64,000 nt of DNA from Hirundichthys speculiger (GCA_018398805.1 JAGFBZ010000708.1:1674001-1738000); one strand, 5' to 3'. Numbered from the stretch's first letter, positions 33,242-46,319 are shown. The notes: generated by a model not told the origin, from the sequence alone. Program-made: numbers and translations.

Positions 33242-34173
33242 CAGTCAACAGTGAATTTGAACAGAGTTCCTGGTACAGAGCAGAATGTAACATCAGCACA
33301 AAGAGCTCAGCATCATTAAGAAGTGACCTTTGACCTTCTCCTCTCCCGCAGAAGCGACTGCTGACCTGGAGGTGCCGTTCAGCCACGATCCTTTCTGCCC
33401 TTTCTCTTTGCTCTGTGACTGCAGCATGCCCTCATTTACTTCCTCTCTGCTTTCACTTTTCATTAACAATCCCATCTCCTCCCTTTGAGAAACCGTCTGG
33501 TCTATTTGAACCAAATCCTTCCTTCCTTCCCTGGTTTTCACCAGTTCTTTTTATACTTTTTCCACACAGCCAGCACTGGGAGGAGGGCAACCGAGTCATG
33601 ATAGACGCCTAAATAATAGACAAGACCATTTCCAGACCGTTAAATGATTCCTTGAGGTGTGACAAAGAAAGGCAGGAAAGTGGAAGATGACATGAACAGT
33701 GGCTGTAAAGTGTCCCACTAACTGCTCATCTGTCCTTACACCTCTGTTAAAAGGGTTTAGCCAGGAAACGCTCGCGCTGGCAGCCGAGCAGCCATGAAAC
33801 AGATAACCGGATCGCTGGCTTGCCTTCGCTGTCTCATTAGCGCGCTGTAATCCCATCATAGCTGATGTTAATAGATTGTGATGCTGCTCTCCACGTAACA
33901 AAAGCTTTAAATCTAATCCAACATTCCCCCACATATTACGGATTCATCCCTCATCCTGTAAACATAACCTCCCATTCAAGAAAACGTCTAAGCATGCGTT
34001 TCTGGGCTAAATCCACTGTAGCTTCAACACCTCAGTACAAATATTCACAGTAAACCCGAAGACCGCCAATCTATTTGTTTCAATGTATTTTCTTCCAGGA
34101 TTGAGAAGAAACAGAAGACAAAATTTAGTGTTTGCGGAGCACGAATGAAGGGAACAAACACAAAGACAATTAC
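33242..34173. other. ube2e2 intron, low-repeat block
   Basis: No recognised repeat. Segment 33600-33960 has TAAT- and CAAT-rich unique sequence and is a candidate conserved element. No exon. Confidence 0.3.
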
Positions 34174-34181
34174 ATAGATAC

Positions 34182-34504
34182 TAGCGGTGAGTATTGGCAA
34201 GGACCTCGCAATACGATGTGTATCATGATACTTGGGTCATGATAAGATATTATCACAATATCGCAATATAGTGTGATATTCTACCCAGTTAATATCAAAA
34301 TTAAAAGTAGAGATGAAAAATCAAGTTGCTGTATATGTTCATCAGATGATATTGATCATTCAGAGGACAAATTGAGTCAAAACTGTTGCTTCAAAACAAC
34401 CTATTTATTGTTTATTATTAGTGTTTTTGGGAAAAAAAATCGATATTATATTGGATGGCCAAAAATCGCGACATATAGCCAAATCAATTTTTTTCACACC
34501 CCTA
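34182..34504. mobile_element. hAT-like MITE family A, copy A6
   Basis: Ends TAGCGGTGAGTATTGG and TTTTTCACACCCCTA; ATAGATAC duplicated perfectly (34174-34181, 34505-34512). Confidence 0.95.
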
Positions 34505-34905
34505 ATAGATACACTCACTAGGTGAACCTTAATACCTGGTTGGAGCCCCTTTTGCCCTCAGAAAAGCCTTAATTCTTCACAGCATCGATTCAACGAGGTG
34601 TTGGTAACATTCGTCAGATTACAGAACAGAGAAACCTGTATGACATGACTTAAGCTTCGTTACATCATTCTGCTGGAAGTAGCCGTCAGGAGATGGGCAC
34701 ACTGTGGTCATGAAGGGACACCAATCACACCTTCACCAGCAGCCTGAACCGTTGGTACAAGGCAGCATGGATCCATGCTTTCATGTTGTTTAAGCCAAAC
34801 TCTGACTCCACCCTGAGAGTCCCAGCTGAGATCTAGACTCAGACTCACATATGTGAAGCACTAATGGAAGCTACATTCATGAAGTAAAACGTAACTGGTC
34901 AGCAT
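34505..34905. mobile_element. Fragment of a common fish interspersed repeat
   Basis: CACTCACTAGGTGAACCTTA and the following AATTCTTCACAGCATCGATT, CATTCTGCTGGAAGTAGCC, CCATGCTTTCATGTTG segments match a dispersed repeat I know from many fish genomes (a gap-containing, rearranged copy). I do not assign its class. Confidence 0.5.
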
Positions 34906-35026
34906 TTGCTGTTAACTGGACCGTATTTAATAAGGACTTCCTAATGCGAAGCTGGTCAGAGTTTCTGCTGTTTGGAATCAGAATTTATTGCGTAAAAAAG
35001 TGTAAAAGGTCTTTGGATCCAGCAGA

Positions 35027-35215
35027 GCAGTGTTCCTCAAGACTGGTCCTCCAGGACCGCCGTTTCCCCGCGCCAACACATCTGGTTCACATCACCGACT
35101 TTAAATGGCCGGAACGCCTCATTGGCTTGGCATCAAGGCCTTCCACGGTCGGTCGATGACCCCTTCATTTCTGCCAGGTGTGCTGGAGCAGGAAAACGTC
35201 TAGAAGATGAGGACC
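35027..35215. mobile_element. Palindromic MITE fragment (GGTCCTC... type)
   Basis: Starts GTGTTCCTCAAGACTGGTCCTC and ends GGAGCAGGAAAACGTCTAGA...GAGGACC. The halves are partially inverted (GCCAACACATCTGG / CCAGGTGTGCTGGAGC), as in a widespread fish MITE. Confidence 0.5.
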
Positions 35216-35393
35216 AGGATGAAGAAACGCTCCTACCAAAGGCAAAGCAGAGGAACAAAGACCACAAAAAAGTAGTGGATTTCTGGCATCAAACGCCAGC
35301 TGTGGCCTCTGTATACTGTAATACGACACCACCTGCTAAAACATACAAAAACACACCAAAAAACATGCGTACTTAGAAACACACGGGGAAGAC

Positions 35394-36066
35394 TAGGGCT
35401 GTAGCGACACACTAATCTCGTGATACGATACTATACGATACACGATATTTGGCTCACGATACAATGTATAACGATATTCATCTTACAATACATTTACACC
35501 ATTTCCTGAGCGTTAGGGCTGTAACGATACACTAATCTTGCGATGCGATACACGATATTCGGTTCACGATTACGATATATATCGATATTCATCTTACAAT
35601 ACATTTACATCATTTTCTGAGCGTTAGGGCTGTAACGATACACTAATCTTGCGATGCGATGCGATACACGATATTCGGTTCACGAAACGATATATTTCGA
35701 TATTCGTCTTACAATACATTTACATCCTTTTCCGAAAGATTTTAAAAGGACAAAGTGATTTTGGTGACATCTTGTGAGTGTTCCAATGACTTTGTTTGAA
35801 TTAATTGAACAGAAAGCATCAATTACACATTATATGGTTGACAGGCAGCTTGCAAATGCTGGACAAAATGAATAAAAGATGTGTTGAAAAAAATAGTTCC
35901 ATTTATCTTAACAGTGCAAACTGTTGCTTGCAAGCTTTTATATGTGGGTTTTGGAAGAAGCTTAGAATATCGATATAGAATATCGATATCAGCTGAAAAA
36001 TCAATACTCTCTGGGGAAATAAAATATCGATATATATCGCAGAATCGATAAAATCGTTCTGCTCTA
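35394..36066. mobile_element. hAT-like MITE C5 with triplicated terminus
   Basis: Family C in reverse orientation. The terminal segment TAGGGCTGTARCGAYACACTAAT... to ...CATTTACA...GAGCGT occurs three times in tandem, starting at 35394, 35514 and 35625 (units of 120 and 111 bp), before the single body and the other end CGTTCTGCTCTA. The whole is flanked by a perfect 8-bp duplication GGGAAGAC (35386-35393, 36067-36074). Confidence 0.95.
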
Positions 36067-37104
36067 GGGAAGACTGTAGAAATGTGGACCGGGCCTAACT
36101 GGGCCGTGAATCAGCTTGGTTGCACATATTTATGTCTTCCAGTGTTTGTGGAAAACAAAATTACCTTCCATTTACTCTGACTGAGTCTGCCGTAACTTTT
36201 CAAGGACACTCCCAAAATATATTACAAATTGTGTAATTAAACCAAAAACCATGTTAACTCTGGAAACATTCATCATCTCCCAGTAAATCCAGTCCCGCCT
36301 CAGGAAACCTCTGGCTCATTCAGGTGAGTCACAGAGGTTTTTATAGGTTTCAGAGACATTTTAGAGCCACCGCCTCAGTTCTGTTCATGTCTCCTACACA
36401 CTGAACAGTGATGCTGGGTGAGGGGAATAAAAATAAACCGAACTGAATCACAGCTGCTCCCCGTGACACATCTTAAATGAGACGCAGCAGAACCGTTTGG
36501 TTAAAGGGTAGGTGAACGGTTTTAAACCTGATGTTATGGTGCCCCACGAGCTCCTAAACAGCCTATTTCGCAAGTTTGAAAAGACCTGTGTCACAGTGAG
36601 GAAGATAAAAGTGTGCACTGGAATTTAGCTCAAAGCAAAGGAAATAAAAGTCGATACAGGAGCTGAATGGTTGTCCTTAAGCAACTCTGCCAAACAGCTC
36701 CTGAACCAAACCAGCGTTGACTGAAACACAAATGCTGAGGCGATGCTGCCCTCGCAATCTCCGGTCTCCAAGAGGGTCATTGTGGGCCCGAACTGGTTTT
36801 ATCAGACTAACGTGAGTGTGTGAGCCGCTGCAGTGAGCAGCTGCAGCTGTCAGATTGGTGGCTGTCGGTTGGGGAGCTGCTGGATGGCACCGCTCACCGC
36901 CAGACTGGAAAAACAGAGCGGCAGGAGGCCAAGAGCTTAGATTAGCTCAGTTTCCCCTCAGCGCGGACTGCCAGGGAGAGCCATGTTTGAGTCTCTCTTG
37001 AGCCACGGTGGTTCACGTCCAGATTACACCGGGCTACTACGTGATTTAACATTTCAACTTGAGAAAGATCAACAGCTCAGACTGAATTCAAGGCAGACCA
37101 AGGC
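36067..37104. other. ube2e2 intron, unique sequence
   Basis: No recognised repeat or exon. Normal composition, with candidate conserved stretches around 36780-36980 that I cannot test. Confidence 0.3.
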
Positions 37105-37495
37105 AGTATTGGCAAGGACCTTGCAATACGATATGTATTATGATACTTGGGTCACGATGCGATACTATCACGATATCGCAATATCATGATATATTGCAAT
37201 ATTCTATCCAGTTAATATCAAAATTAAAAGTAGAGATGAAAAATGAAGTTGCTGTATATGTTCATCAGATGATATTGATCATTCAGAGGACAAATTTAAA
37301 ACGATTTGCTTCAAAACAACCTATTTATTGTTTATTATTAGTGTTTTTGCACATTCAAATTTAAAAAAATTTAAATGTGAAAATTAAACAATTTTCCTAA
37401 AAAAATCGATATTAGCAGCTGAAAAATCAATATTATATTGGGCGGCCGAAAATTGTGATGTATTGCCAAATCTATTTTTTTTTTCAACACTCCTA
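37105..37495. mobile_element. hAT-like MITE family A, copy A7, left end lost
   Basis: Begins within the family at AGTATTGGCAAGGACC and ends TTTCAACACTCCTA. A duplicated AATTTAAAAAAATTTAAATG spot near 37358 is private to this copy. Confidence 0.85.
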
Positions 37496-37572
37496 GTTTC
37501 CTTTTTTTTTTGTGGGAGTGTAAAAGGTGTGTGTCAGAGAGGACCAAAAAACATCAGCAGTGAAACATTCAC

Positions 37573-38199
37573 TTACATGGGAAGTTTAATTCGTCTTTAA
37601 TTCAGATTTAAATTAAATCCGATTTAAAATGATAAAAAATTACCATGTAAACACCTAATTCCGAATGAAAATGTTCATTCCTAATTAAACTTAATTCTGA
37701 AGTAAGTGGCTGGTTTATTCTGATTTTAATCTGAATAGAATAATTCCGCGGTCATGTATACACTCATTCCGCTTTAAATTAATTCCGGTCTTTCTGCGCA
37801 TGCTCGTTCTCTGCCTGTCTGTTGCGATGACACTTATATTCCGCGTTGGGCTTGTTTTCGAAAGAAAATCATCGACACGATGTTGTTGTGCTGCTGCTTC
37901 AAAAATAAAATCAAAACAAATCCAAAAAGGATGCTAATAATGTAGTCCTCCATGTTGTTGCTAATTGAGTAAGTTTGTTTTCTTCCAGTAGACGTAAATA
38001 CATAAAGACGTCCGCCCCCCCCATCCAATCAGAACCCTTCCCAACCCCCAGACCTTAAGCAGAATTGGATAAAGCCAATCAAACGTGTTTTCCATGTAAA
38101 CCTCAATTCAAAATTACTATTTCCATGTAAACTCGAAGCAAAATAGTTTAATTCTGAATTATTTAATTCCGAATTAGAAAACATCATGTAACCGTGGCC
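37573..38199. mobile_element. PIF/Harbinger-like element X1, uninterrupted
   Basis: TTACATGGGAAGTTTAATTC at the left and ...TAATTC...CATCATGTAACCGTGGCC at the right are imperfect inverted repeats. It is the reference for X2 and contains the empty sites of both the LINE and element D (AAAAATAAAATCAAAACAAA, then TCCAAAAAGGATGC at about 37902-37933). A minus-strand ORF (MEDYIISILFGFVLIL...) might be a remnant of the transposase start, but that is weak. Confidence 0.75.
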
Positions 38200-39448
38200 A
38201 TTTAAAGGCAAGCCAGTTAAAGAGACAGGACAGTGAGGGTGTGGTGTGTGCTGGGTTGTGAAGTGTGACATCTGGGCATCGGCTGATACCGAGTACGAAT
38301 GAAAAAATACGTTTTTCAAATTTAAACATCAAATAAAGAATGCCTTTTAAATGACTAAATCCAGGAATTAAACTTGTTGCTGCCACAAATGCGTAAAATA
38401 AAAATGCTTTTACATTTTGACACCTGTGGGAATCCAAACGTCCGTCGTAAAGCTTCTCTCCTGCTCGTCTTTCAGCCATTATGAAACATGACCACTCAGT
38501 CTCGTACCGTTTGGAGTCATTTCGGAGATGTATTTCCAACCTGGGGAACTGCACTGCGGCTCCAGATGTTTAGTTACGCAGCTAAATCCATCACTTTCAG
38601 CGACCTGCAGGGCCCCTACGGATCTGTCCGTCACTGCTCGCCGCCTCTGTCTTTCTTTGTGAAAATGCCTCTCATTTCTGAAAAGAAAGCTCCAGAGGTT
38701 TCAGCCGTGGTTCAGCCATCTCTCCCTTTGACCACGTCAGGTTGCGCTTCATCATGCGACGGCTCCTTAAATACTTAATGAGGTTTGGTGGGTTATTTTT
38801 AGCAACATTCGCACCACCTCTCTCAGCCTTGAATAATGAGCATGTAGCAGGGATCCTGTGGAGATTTTTGAACCTGAGATAACATAATACGAGATAACTG
38901 GCTCCGTCCAGCAGATCACATGGCAGAGTTTCACCATCTGGGAACTCCAGACTGTTAATGGCAGTACTGAGTATCTGCGCTGGCTTTGATAGCAACAAAG
39001 AATAACTGGGATTCGGGGATTACCCACCGATTCTGCTGAAAATAAGGCTTTCCTGAATCATTTCCTGTACTGGTATTTGAACTAGCGCAGCTCTAATTTA
39101 TTCGGGTCTTAACGAAGTGTCTTTGCTCCGAGCATTGCAGAGATACAGCTCAACAGCTCCTTTTACAACACGTCTTTACAGCTCTCTTCACAACAGCTGC
39201 ATTCAGGAGGAGGAGTTAGATTTATGGAAACTGGTACCTCGACCCACTTCGGAGGTCCAGCAGATGCAGGACAATGTGAAGTCGGGTGAAGATAAAGATG
39301 GGAAGGCCGGATAATTAAACTATATTTTCAGCCTGCAACATCACTGAAAACTGCTTTGGACACAATAAACCACTGGGCTACATCAACTATATTCTCATTA
39401 AATTTATGGGAGTAATTATGGGAATAATTCAGTCTGATAAATAAATAC
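38200..39448. other. ube2e2 intron, low-repeat block
   Basis: About 1.2 kb of unique sequence including 38480-39000, which looks like a conserved-element candidate (GGCTCCTTAAATACTTAATG, CCTTGAATAATGAGCATG). The many short ORFs on both strands have no domain. Confidence 0.3.
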
Positions 39449-40698
39449 TAGGGATGCACAATAACTGTTTTTAAAACCGATACCGATAACCGATAACTTT
39501 CAGCTCCTAAAGGCTGATACTGATAACCAATAACACACACATATACCTAAGATCATTACATCAATACTATGAACAAAACCAAAAACAGTTTTGACTTTTT
39601 AAATGAACAGATATTTATATTTTTCCAATGAAAAATTATTGGCAAGCCTCTCAAACATTTTTGTAAAGCTATCAAACAAACTTATTTGATATTTCACATT
39701 AACTTAAATAAGGTTCATTACTGACTGATATAAAAAAATAAAGGCTCCTTGAACTGATGGAAATACATGCATCAGAATTACTAACTGAAAAAATGCATCA
39801 CTCAATGACTATAAAAAATAATGCACAGGTCATAATGTACTGACACAAGTTAGACTTGTCTGTGTAAATAAACTGAAAAAGTGCACTCCATAGTAACAAA
39901 AAATTATATTTAAAGGATTTTGGCTTCTGGTTCCATTCAAATGAATTCCTTTAATTAAAGTAAACGAGGTTCAGTAGTTTGTTTGTTTTTTTTTTTTTAA
40001 TCTCATGGAAGCTTTAGATGAGAGAGATGATGGCGGGGAGAGGGGAGGGGAAAGACTTGCTGCTGGTTTGCTCACGTTAGCTCACATTAACGTGATTTCA
40101 AAACTCCATGGAAGCGATGGTTATGTTTCAGGTGTCTGATCAGGTTTGACGTATTAAAGCTTGTGCTATTCTTCCCTACTTCGCTTGGAGCATTTGTCAC
40201 AAATAACCAGCGAACTATCTTCTTCTGAAACTTTAACGAAGTTCCATGCAGTCGCCTCCATGTTGTTGTTGTTTTTTTTTTTTTAAATCAGCGCACGGTG
40301 TCGCAATGCTGCATTCAAGGTGTAATGTAAATTTCTCCGTTCCCTCGTTTTGCCTGTTGTTCTTTCAGCCTTTTCTATTTTTTCAATTTTTTATGTGTAA
40401 CATGTGGAAAAATACTGCGAATATCAATTAAAGTCAGCAACTACCAAAATTATGTCCGAGTTAACAAGTTGTTTTCTGGCATAAGGGGGTATTTTTGATT
40501 TTCCTTATTGAGAAATCGTTTTTCTGATTATGCCGTCACTTGAACACAACATTCACTGCCGGTTATTCAAAGCTCAGAGGGAGCGAGACACTGCCCTGTT
40601 GACAAAAATATATATGTTATTGGGGCTATTAGTCATGATATCAGACTTATTGGAATGACGTCATAATTTCCTGTTCCGATAGTTATCGTGCAGCCCTA
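39449..40698 (-). mobile_element. hAT-like family F, copy F2 with BED relic
   Basis: Ends TAGGGATGCACAATAACTG and GTTATCGTGCAGCCCTA. Flanks ATAAATAC and ATTATTAT agree only partly. The minus strand at about 40070-40260 carries the same degraded BED-finger exon as F1, F3 and F4. Confidence 0.88.
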
Positions 40699-41635
40699 AT
40701 TATTATAAACAGCTGTTTTCATTCCTTACATTGAGGCGAACCAAAATAGCCTGCAATAATTAAAAAGAATAATTTACACCAAGTCAAACCGTGTTCTGTA
40801 CTGATAAACGACAGACGCTGCATGTTTTCAGCAGTTTCTATGAAATGAGGAGCTTATTACTGTGAGACGGGGGCGTTTGCATGAACAGAGAGCAGCGAAA
40901 CAGAAACAACGTTCTTCCTCAAACCGAACAGTGAAAATACTCACGCCGCAACACTCTCACATACAGCACAGTATCTTAATGTGGAGACGCTGGGCCGACA
41001 CTCTAAACCAATTTTCTATTTCAGTTTTTTCCTCTTTTATTTTAAATAACCGTTTCTAGATGACAGGAGAGGTCTGTGCAGCAGGTGTTTCTCGGAAACC
41101 TGAAACTGAAACTCCAGCCAAAAGCAGAAGCGCAACTCAGAGAAAGAAAGGTGGCGAACGCAGCCACTCACTGGCATGCACACGCACGTGCACGTGTACA
41201 CACACCGCAGCATCACTGGAAAGGAAGAGAAATGCGACTGAATGCTGCTGTGAGCAATAAAACAAGACGGCTGAAGGAAAAGTCCAATATATTTTCCTTC
41301 AGTTACTGTCACATAAGGCAGTGAAAAGACTCCAATAACTGTGGTGAACAGGCCCACTGCTGCCGCAAAACACATCTGAGTTACTCTCATAACAATGAAC
41401 ACACACTCAGGTCTTTTGGTTTTATTGTTTTGGTGACCCAGTCCAGAAAACGTCGTTCTCCGGCCACAAGCACTCACCAAACAGGGATCACTATTATATA
41501 CAGAGATTTACAGAGCAGTGTTGTGGTTGTGGAAAAGAGACTTGAAACTCTTCACAGTCATTTGTGTCAAGTGCTTCTGGTTATTAAAGCTACAGGTCAA
41601 AACAAGCAACGCTGATCATTCATTTCTAGGCAGCC
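40699..41635. other. ube2e2 intron, unique sequence
   Basis: No transposon recognised. The minus-strand ORF at 41037-41480 (147 codons) is the longest non-repeat ORF of the window but shows no domain, signal peptide or splice structure I recognise. Confidence 0.3.
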
Positions 41636-43905
41636 ATGATTCACTCACGATGCAATTCAAATTAGGGATGGGCATAATTAATCAATTAATCGATGATTGA
41701 TCATTAAGAATTTGGTCGAAGACATTCATTTTCGTCGATGAACCGAATGTTTTTTTTTTTTTTTTAAACAATCCGAATGTAGGTTATCAGTGCACGTCCT
41801 CAAACAATGCGATGCATTTCACTGTGCCACCGATAGAAATTTGGCAGCAGGGGGCAACATTTCACCATCACTCTACCCTGGCTTGGCTCAGTTGTTACAT
41901 GCGAGCTTCTGTAGGTCCTCGCCTAATCATGAAGCGGTCGCGGTGAAGTGTGGCGTAGGACCATTTTCATTTAGAAAATGACCAAGTGTACTGCAATCAC
42001 TGCAATGCAAATTACAAATACAATTAATCGACAACGACAATGATGTATCACTTGAACAACACGCATCCAAGCCTTGTAAAGGACGGTGGAGGCGGTTCTT
42101 CATCAGCCTAACTCAGCCTAGCCTCAACTCGGTGTTAGCACGGACCAGAAGGAGCTGCAGTGCACATCGAGCACACAACAAGCGCATCTTTTTAAGAAAC
42201 AAAAAGCTTGTAATACTGGCGCCTTGATATAAATTGTCATTGTTAAGTAGTCTCCTCGATATCTCTTCTTTTATTATCGTTGGTTTTTTTAAAGAATAGA
42301 AACAGGAAATGTCGCGTTATTCTCGACCACAACATCCGGGCCACTGAACACATCTGGGCATGCGCGGGCCATAGCAACCAGGCCAATGGGGAAAACAAAC
42401 GTCACGCCGATATCGAGAATATTTGTGATAGTTTTCAATATAAAAATGTTAATGATTAATCGATTATTAATCATTAATTCTCCCGACGATCGACGAATAA
42501 ATCTCGACCAAATGCCCATCCCTAATTCAAATCACGATTCACTCAACTCACGACACAATTCAAATCACGATTCACTCAATTCACGATGCAATTCAAATTC
42601 GTTTCACTCAACTCATGACACAATTCAAATCATGATTCACTCAACTCACGATGTAATTCAGATCACGATTCGCACAACTCACAATGCAATTCAAATCACG
42701 ATTCACTCAACTTACGATACAATTCAAATCCCGATTCACGGTTCACGATACAATTTGAATCAACAATTCACGGTTCACGATGCAATTCCAATCACGATTC
42801 AGAGTTCACAATACAATTCAAATCACGATTCAGGGTTTACAATACAATGCGAATCACGATTCAGGATTCACAATGCAATTCCAATCACGATTCACTCAAT
42901 TCATGATACAATTCAAATCACGATTCAGGGTTCACGATACAATTCCAATCATGATTCAGGGTTCACAATAAAATTAAAATCACGATTCAGGGTTCACAAT
43001 ACAATGTGACGCATGATTCTGGGTTCATGATAGAACTCCAATCACGATTCACTATTCACGATACAATGCAAATCACGATTCAGGGTTTACGATACAACGC
43101 GTATCACGATTCGCCATTCACGATGCAATTCCAATCACGATTCACTCAACTCATGATACAATTCAAATCACGATTCAGGGTTCACAACACAATTAAAATC
43201 ACGATTCAGGATTCACATTAAAATTCAAATCACGATTCAGGGTTCGCAATACAATGCGAATCACGATTCAGGGTTCACGATACAATTCGAATCACGATTC
43301 AGGATTCACGATACAATGCGAATCACGATTCAGGATTCACGATACAATGCGAATCACAATTCATGGTTTACGATACAATGCGAATCATGATTCAGAATTC
43401 ACGATGCAATTCCAATCATGATTCAGGGTTCACAATACAATTCAAATCACGATTTACTCGATTCACGATACAATTCAAATCACAATTCACTCGATTCACG
43501 ATACAATTCAAATCACAATTCAGGGTTTACGATACAATTCAAATCAGGATTCAGGGTTCACAATACAATGCGAATCACGATTCAGGGTTCACGATACAAT
43601 TCGAATCACGATTTAGGATTCACGATACAATGCGAATCACGATTCAGGGTTCACGATACAATTCAAATCACGATTCACTCAACTCATGATACAATTCAAA
43701 TCACGATTCAGGGTTCACGATACAATTCAAATCATGATTCAGGGTTCATGATACAATTTGAATCACGATTCAAGGTTCACGATACAATGCGAATCACGAT
43801 TCAAGATTCATGATGCAATTCCAATCACGATTCAGGGTTCACAATACAATTCAAATCACAATTCACTCAACTCACGATACAATTCAAATCACAATTCGAA
43901 TCATG
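41636..43905. repeat. 31-bp satellite array, split by hAT element M
   Basis: Consensus is CACGATACAATTCAAATCACG followed by ATTCAGGGTT (31 bp), with a variant ATTCACTCAACT arm. About 45 units lie at 42525-43905 and a partial unit at 41636-41662 on the other side of M. The units are AT-rich and contain TCACGATTC words. Open frames across the array (for example 42386-43009) are by-products. Confidence 0.93.
41663..42524. mobile_element. hAT-like element M inserted in the satellite
   Basis: Ends TAGGGATGGGCATAATTAATC and GACCAAATGCCCATCCCTA; ATTCAAAT, part of the satellite unit, is duplicated exactly (41655-41662, 42525-42532). It contains no long ORF. Confidence 0.95.
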
Positions 43906-45340
43906 TACAACACCAAAATTAATTTACAGGCAAATGACAGATTTTTTAATTTTAATTATTTCTCTTACACAAATCCAGCCTTTTCCTTTTCAACAATACT
44001 GTAGTGTTTTCTCCTACGCTGTTTTCAGTACAGCAGATTAGAACTAGCAGCAAAAGAAAAAAATATTGTATCAGTTCTCTTCTTTTTTATTTTACAATAC
44101 AGTTTTTTTTCTTATCCTCTTCATACCTGTAGAGCAAATGACTGGAAAGTTGAAACTGTTTTATCAACTCTCTAATCTATCAAATCCTGTTTTTGTTTTT
44201 TTCTTTTTCTCTTTTAGAATAGACCAACTGCCCTCTTTTCAATAAAGCAGTGCAGTATCAAGATTTTTTTTCCTTTAGTACATAACAAGTCAACTCTAAG
44301 CATAAACTAAGGCATTAAACTGGTCTTTTCTTACACTCTTTTCAAATCCATACTGCATCAGAGAATGATTTTTTAAATTATTGGGGTAGATAAGCCAGGC
44401 ACAAACTAAGGCATATTTATTTTTGTCTGAACAAAAATTAAATACCAATTTGACCAATTTACCATATTGGCCCGAATATAGGACGACTCTGATTATAAGA
44501 CGCTCCCTATTTTTCAAATATCCATCCATCCCTCTATTATCTATACCCGTTTCATCCTTGAAGGGTCACAGGGATCTGCTGGAGTCTATCCCAGCCGTCC
44601 ACGGGCGAAAGGCAGGGGTACACCCTGGACAGGTCACCAGTTTTTCAAATATCATTTTGGGAAAATAAAAATATGATGAAGACAATAAGGTTGTTCATAA
44701 AGCAACTTTTTATTGTTCCATTACTATAGAAAAAAATCACACAGAGATAATATTCTGCTGTATTCTTAAACATTTTAATGATTTAATCTTTTTTAGGAAG
44801 TATGGTACCACGCTTAAGGTGAGGAACATGTCAGGTTTCTATGTTATTTAAGATCAAGGTATAGCATTATTTATTAAACTTTATTCTCTTAAAATCTGAG
44901 ACTATAACTCAGTGAATAAGCAGCAACCAAGTAGTTCAATAACTGCATTAATGATGTCCATAACTGCAGAACCATCAAAGTCGAGTTATATTTGGTTTCA
45001 AGAACAACATTAATAATTCAGTCGGTAAAAAACAAACTCTGGACTGCAACAAAAATTTTTAACCCCTTTGCTCGAGCCACTTTACATCAGATCTTACTCG
45101 CATGCGCTCACTGTGAAGCTCCATTCGTTTACTGTTTACTCCAGATATATAACGACCATAGCATGTCACACGTAGCACATCACACGTAGTGCTGCATATA
45201 GTGACGTTGAACAAGAACGCAGTTTAACTTGTGTGTGCCCCTTGCTGGCCTGGAGGCCATATCGCAAATCATGCCTAAATTAAATCGATTCAAATTGTAT
45301 TTTTTAAAAAGTCAATTTTTTTCAAAGATCGCGGCATGCT
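43906..45340. mobile_element. Old hAT-like sequence related to family E
   Basis: The segment 44990-45180 (TCTGGACTGCAACAAAAATT, CATCAGATCTTACTCGC, CTCACTGTGAAGCTCC) parallels the E-family interior at lower identity. The segment after 45250 again has ATTAAATCGATTCAAATTG. This suggests the satellite lies in or next to a divergent E relative. A second unassigned repeat starts near 44464 (TTGGCCCGAATATAGGACG). Confidence 0.4.
44523..44640 (-). mobile_element. LINE 3' fragment with GGAT tail
   Basis: The 13-bp TTTTTCAAATATC is duplicated (44510-44522, 44641-44653). The insert carries CTATACCCGTTTCATCC, GGGCGAAAGGCAGGGGTAC and ACCCTGGACAGGTC, the same family as 32775-32869. Confidence 0.9.
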
Positions 45341-46319
45341 TATTCATCTAATGTGATTTTCTACCCCCAGACAACCATGGCAAACAACGGTGATGCTGCA
45401 GAGGACCTCCAGACTGACCCGTTCCTCTAAAATCCTTTGATCTGTTCTTCCACAGTCTTGGTGAATCAATGCAATGTCGATGTACGGGTCGGAGCCTGCT
45501 GGTGGTGTTTTATTCTGAAATTTTACTGGATACACTCCTGTTTGACTTCCAAAATGATGTGCTGAGTGTAAACTGATTGTCTTGCAGCCAAAACAGACCC
45601 AACGCATCTCTGGCTTTGCGCTTCTGATGCGACGCCTCTCACCGTCTTGAACGCGGCTGCCGCAGCGCTGCCGTCCTGTGATACTCGGGCTCGAGCGCCG
45701 TCACCTTACATGTTGCAGTATTGTTCATCACTGTTAATATATAAAAAATTGCTGCTCTTTGCTATTGCAGGGTTTTTCTCCTGACAGCTCTGTTGCTTGT
45801 GCAGAATGTCTGGCACCACGAGTCAAAGCGGTGCCAGACAAACCCTCTGTGATTTTCGTGCCCTTTAAGCGTGTGAATGTGACTTTCCTGGACCAGCGGG
45901 ACATCCCGCTTCAGCACCCCCAGCTGTAATGATGCTTCCACGGCTCTGTTTGGTATCAAAGTAGAGCTACATGAACACGCGTGAAGCCTGATTCATACGT
46001 CTGCAGGCAGGCATCAAAGCAATGGTGAGGCTTTGTGAGAGTTCGGATTGAAGCAGGCAGCGTGAAATGTGATTGGTCGGCTCGGTAGATTTGTTGTTCA
46101 TCCTCCTATTTTTCTGCTTCTTTTTCATCGTTGCAATGTAAAAATGAAGCTCAGCTCATGTAAGACTGACTTTATTTCCTTCATTGCAAAGTTTGAGCAA
46201 TATAAAGGAAGTAAAGAAAAGGAAGCTGCAGCGCTGGAGAGAAAAAACCTCATGACTGTAGCGGTTGATGGTTTAATTACACAACAACACAAACAGCAGG
46301 TTTCAAGTATGAACACTAC
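45341..46319. other. ube2e2 intron, no gene recognised
   Basis: Mostly unique sequence, somewhat CG-richer at 45620-45710. Short ORFs on both strands have no domain. Confidence 0.3.

Noticed and set aside
41037..41480. 147-codon minus-strand ORF in a non-repeat block
   Set aside because: No recognisable domain, no paired exons and codon content like random intron sequence.
42386..43813. Long ORFs with HNSNHDS/RFRVHDT repeats
   Set aside because: They arise from the 31-bp satellite read in different frames.
41636..43905. CRISPR-like regular repeats
   Set aside because: The units abut without unique spacers and vary like a satellite; the genome is a vertebrate.
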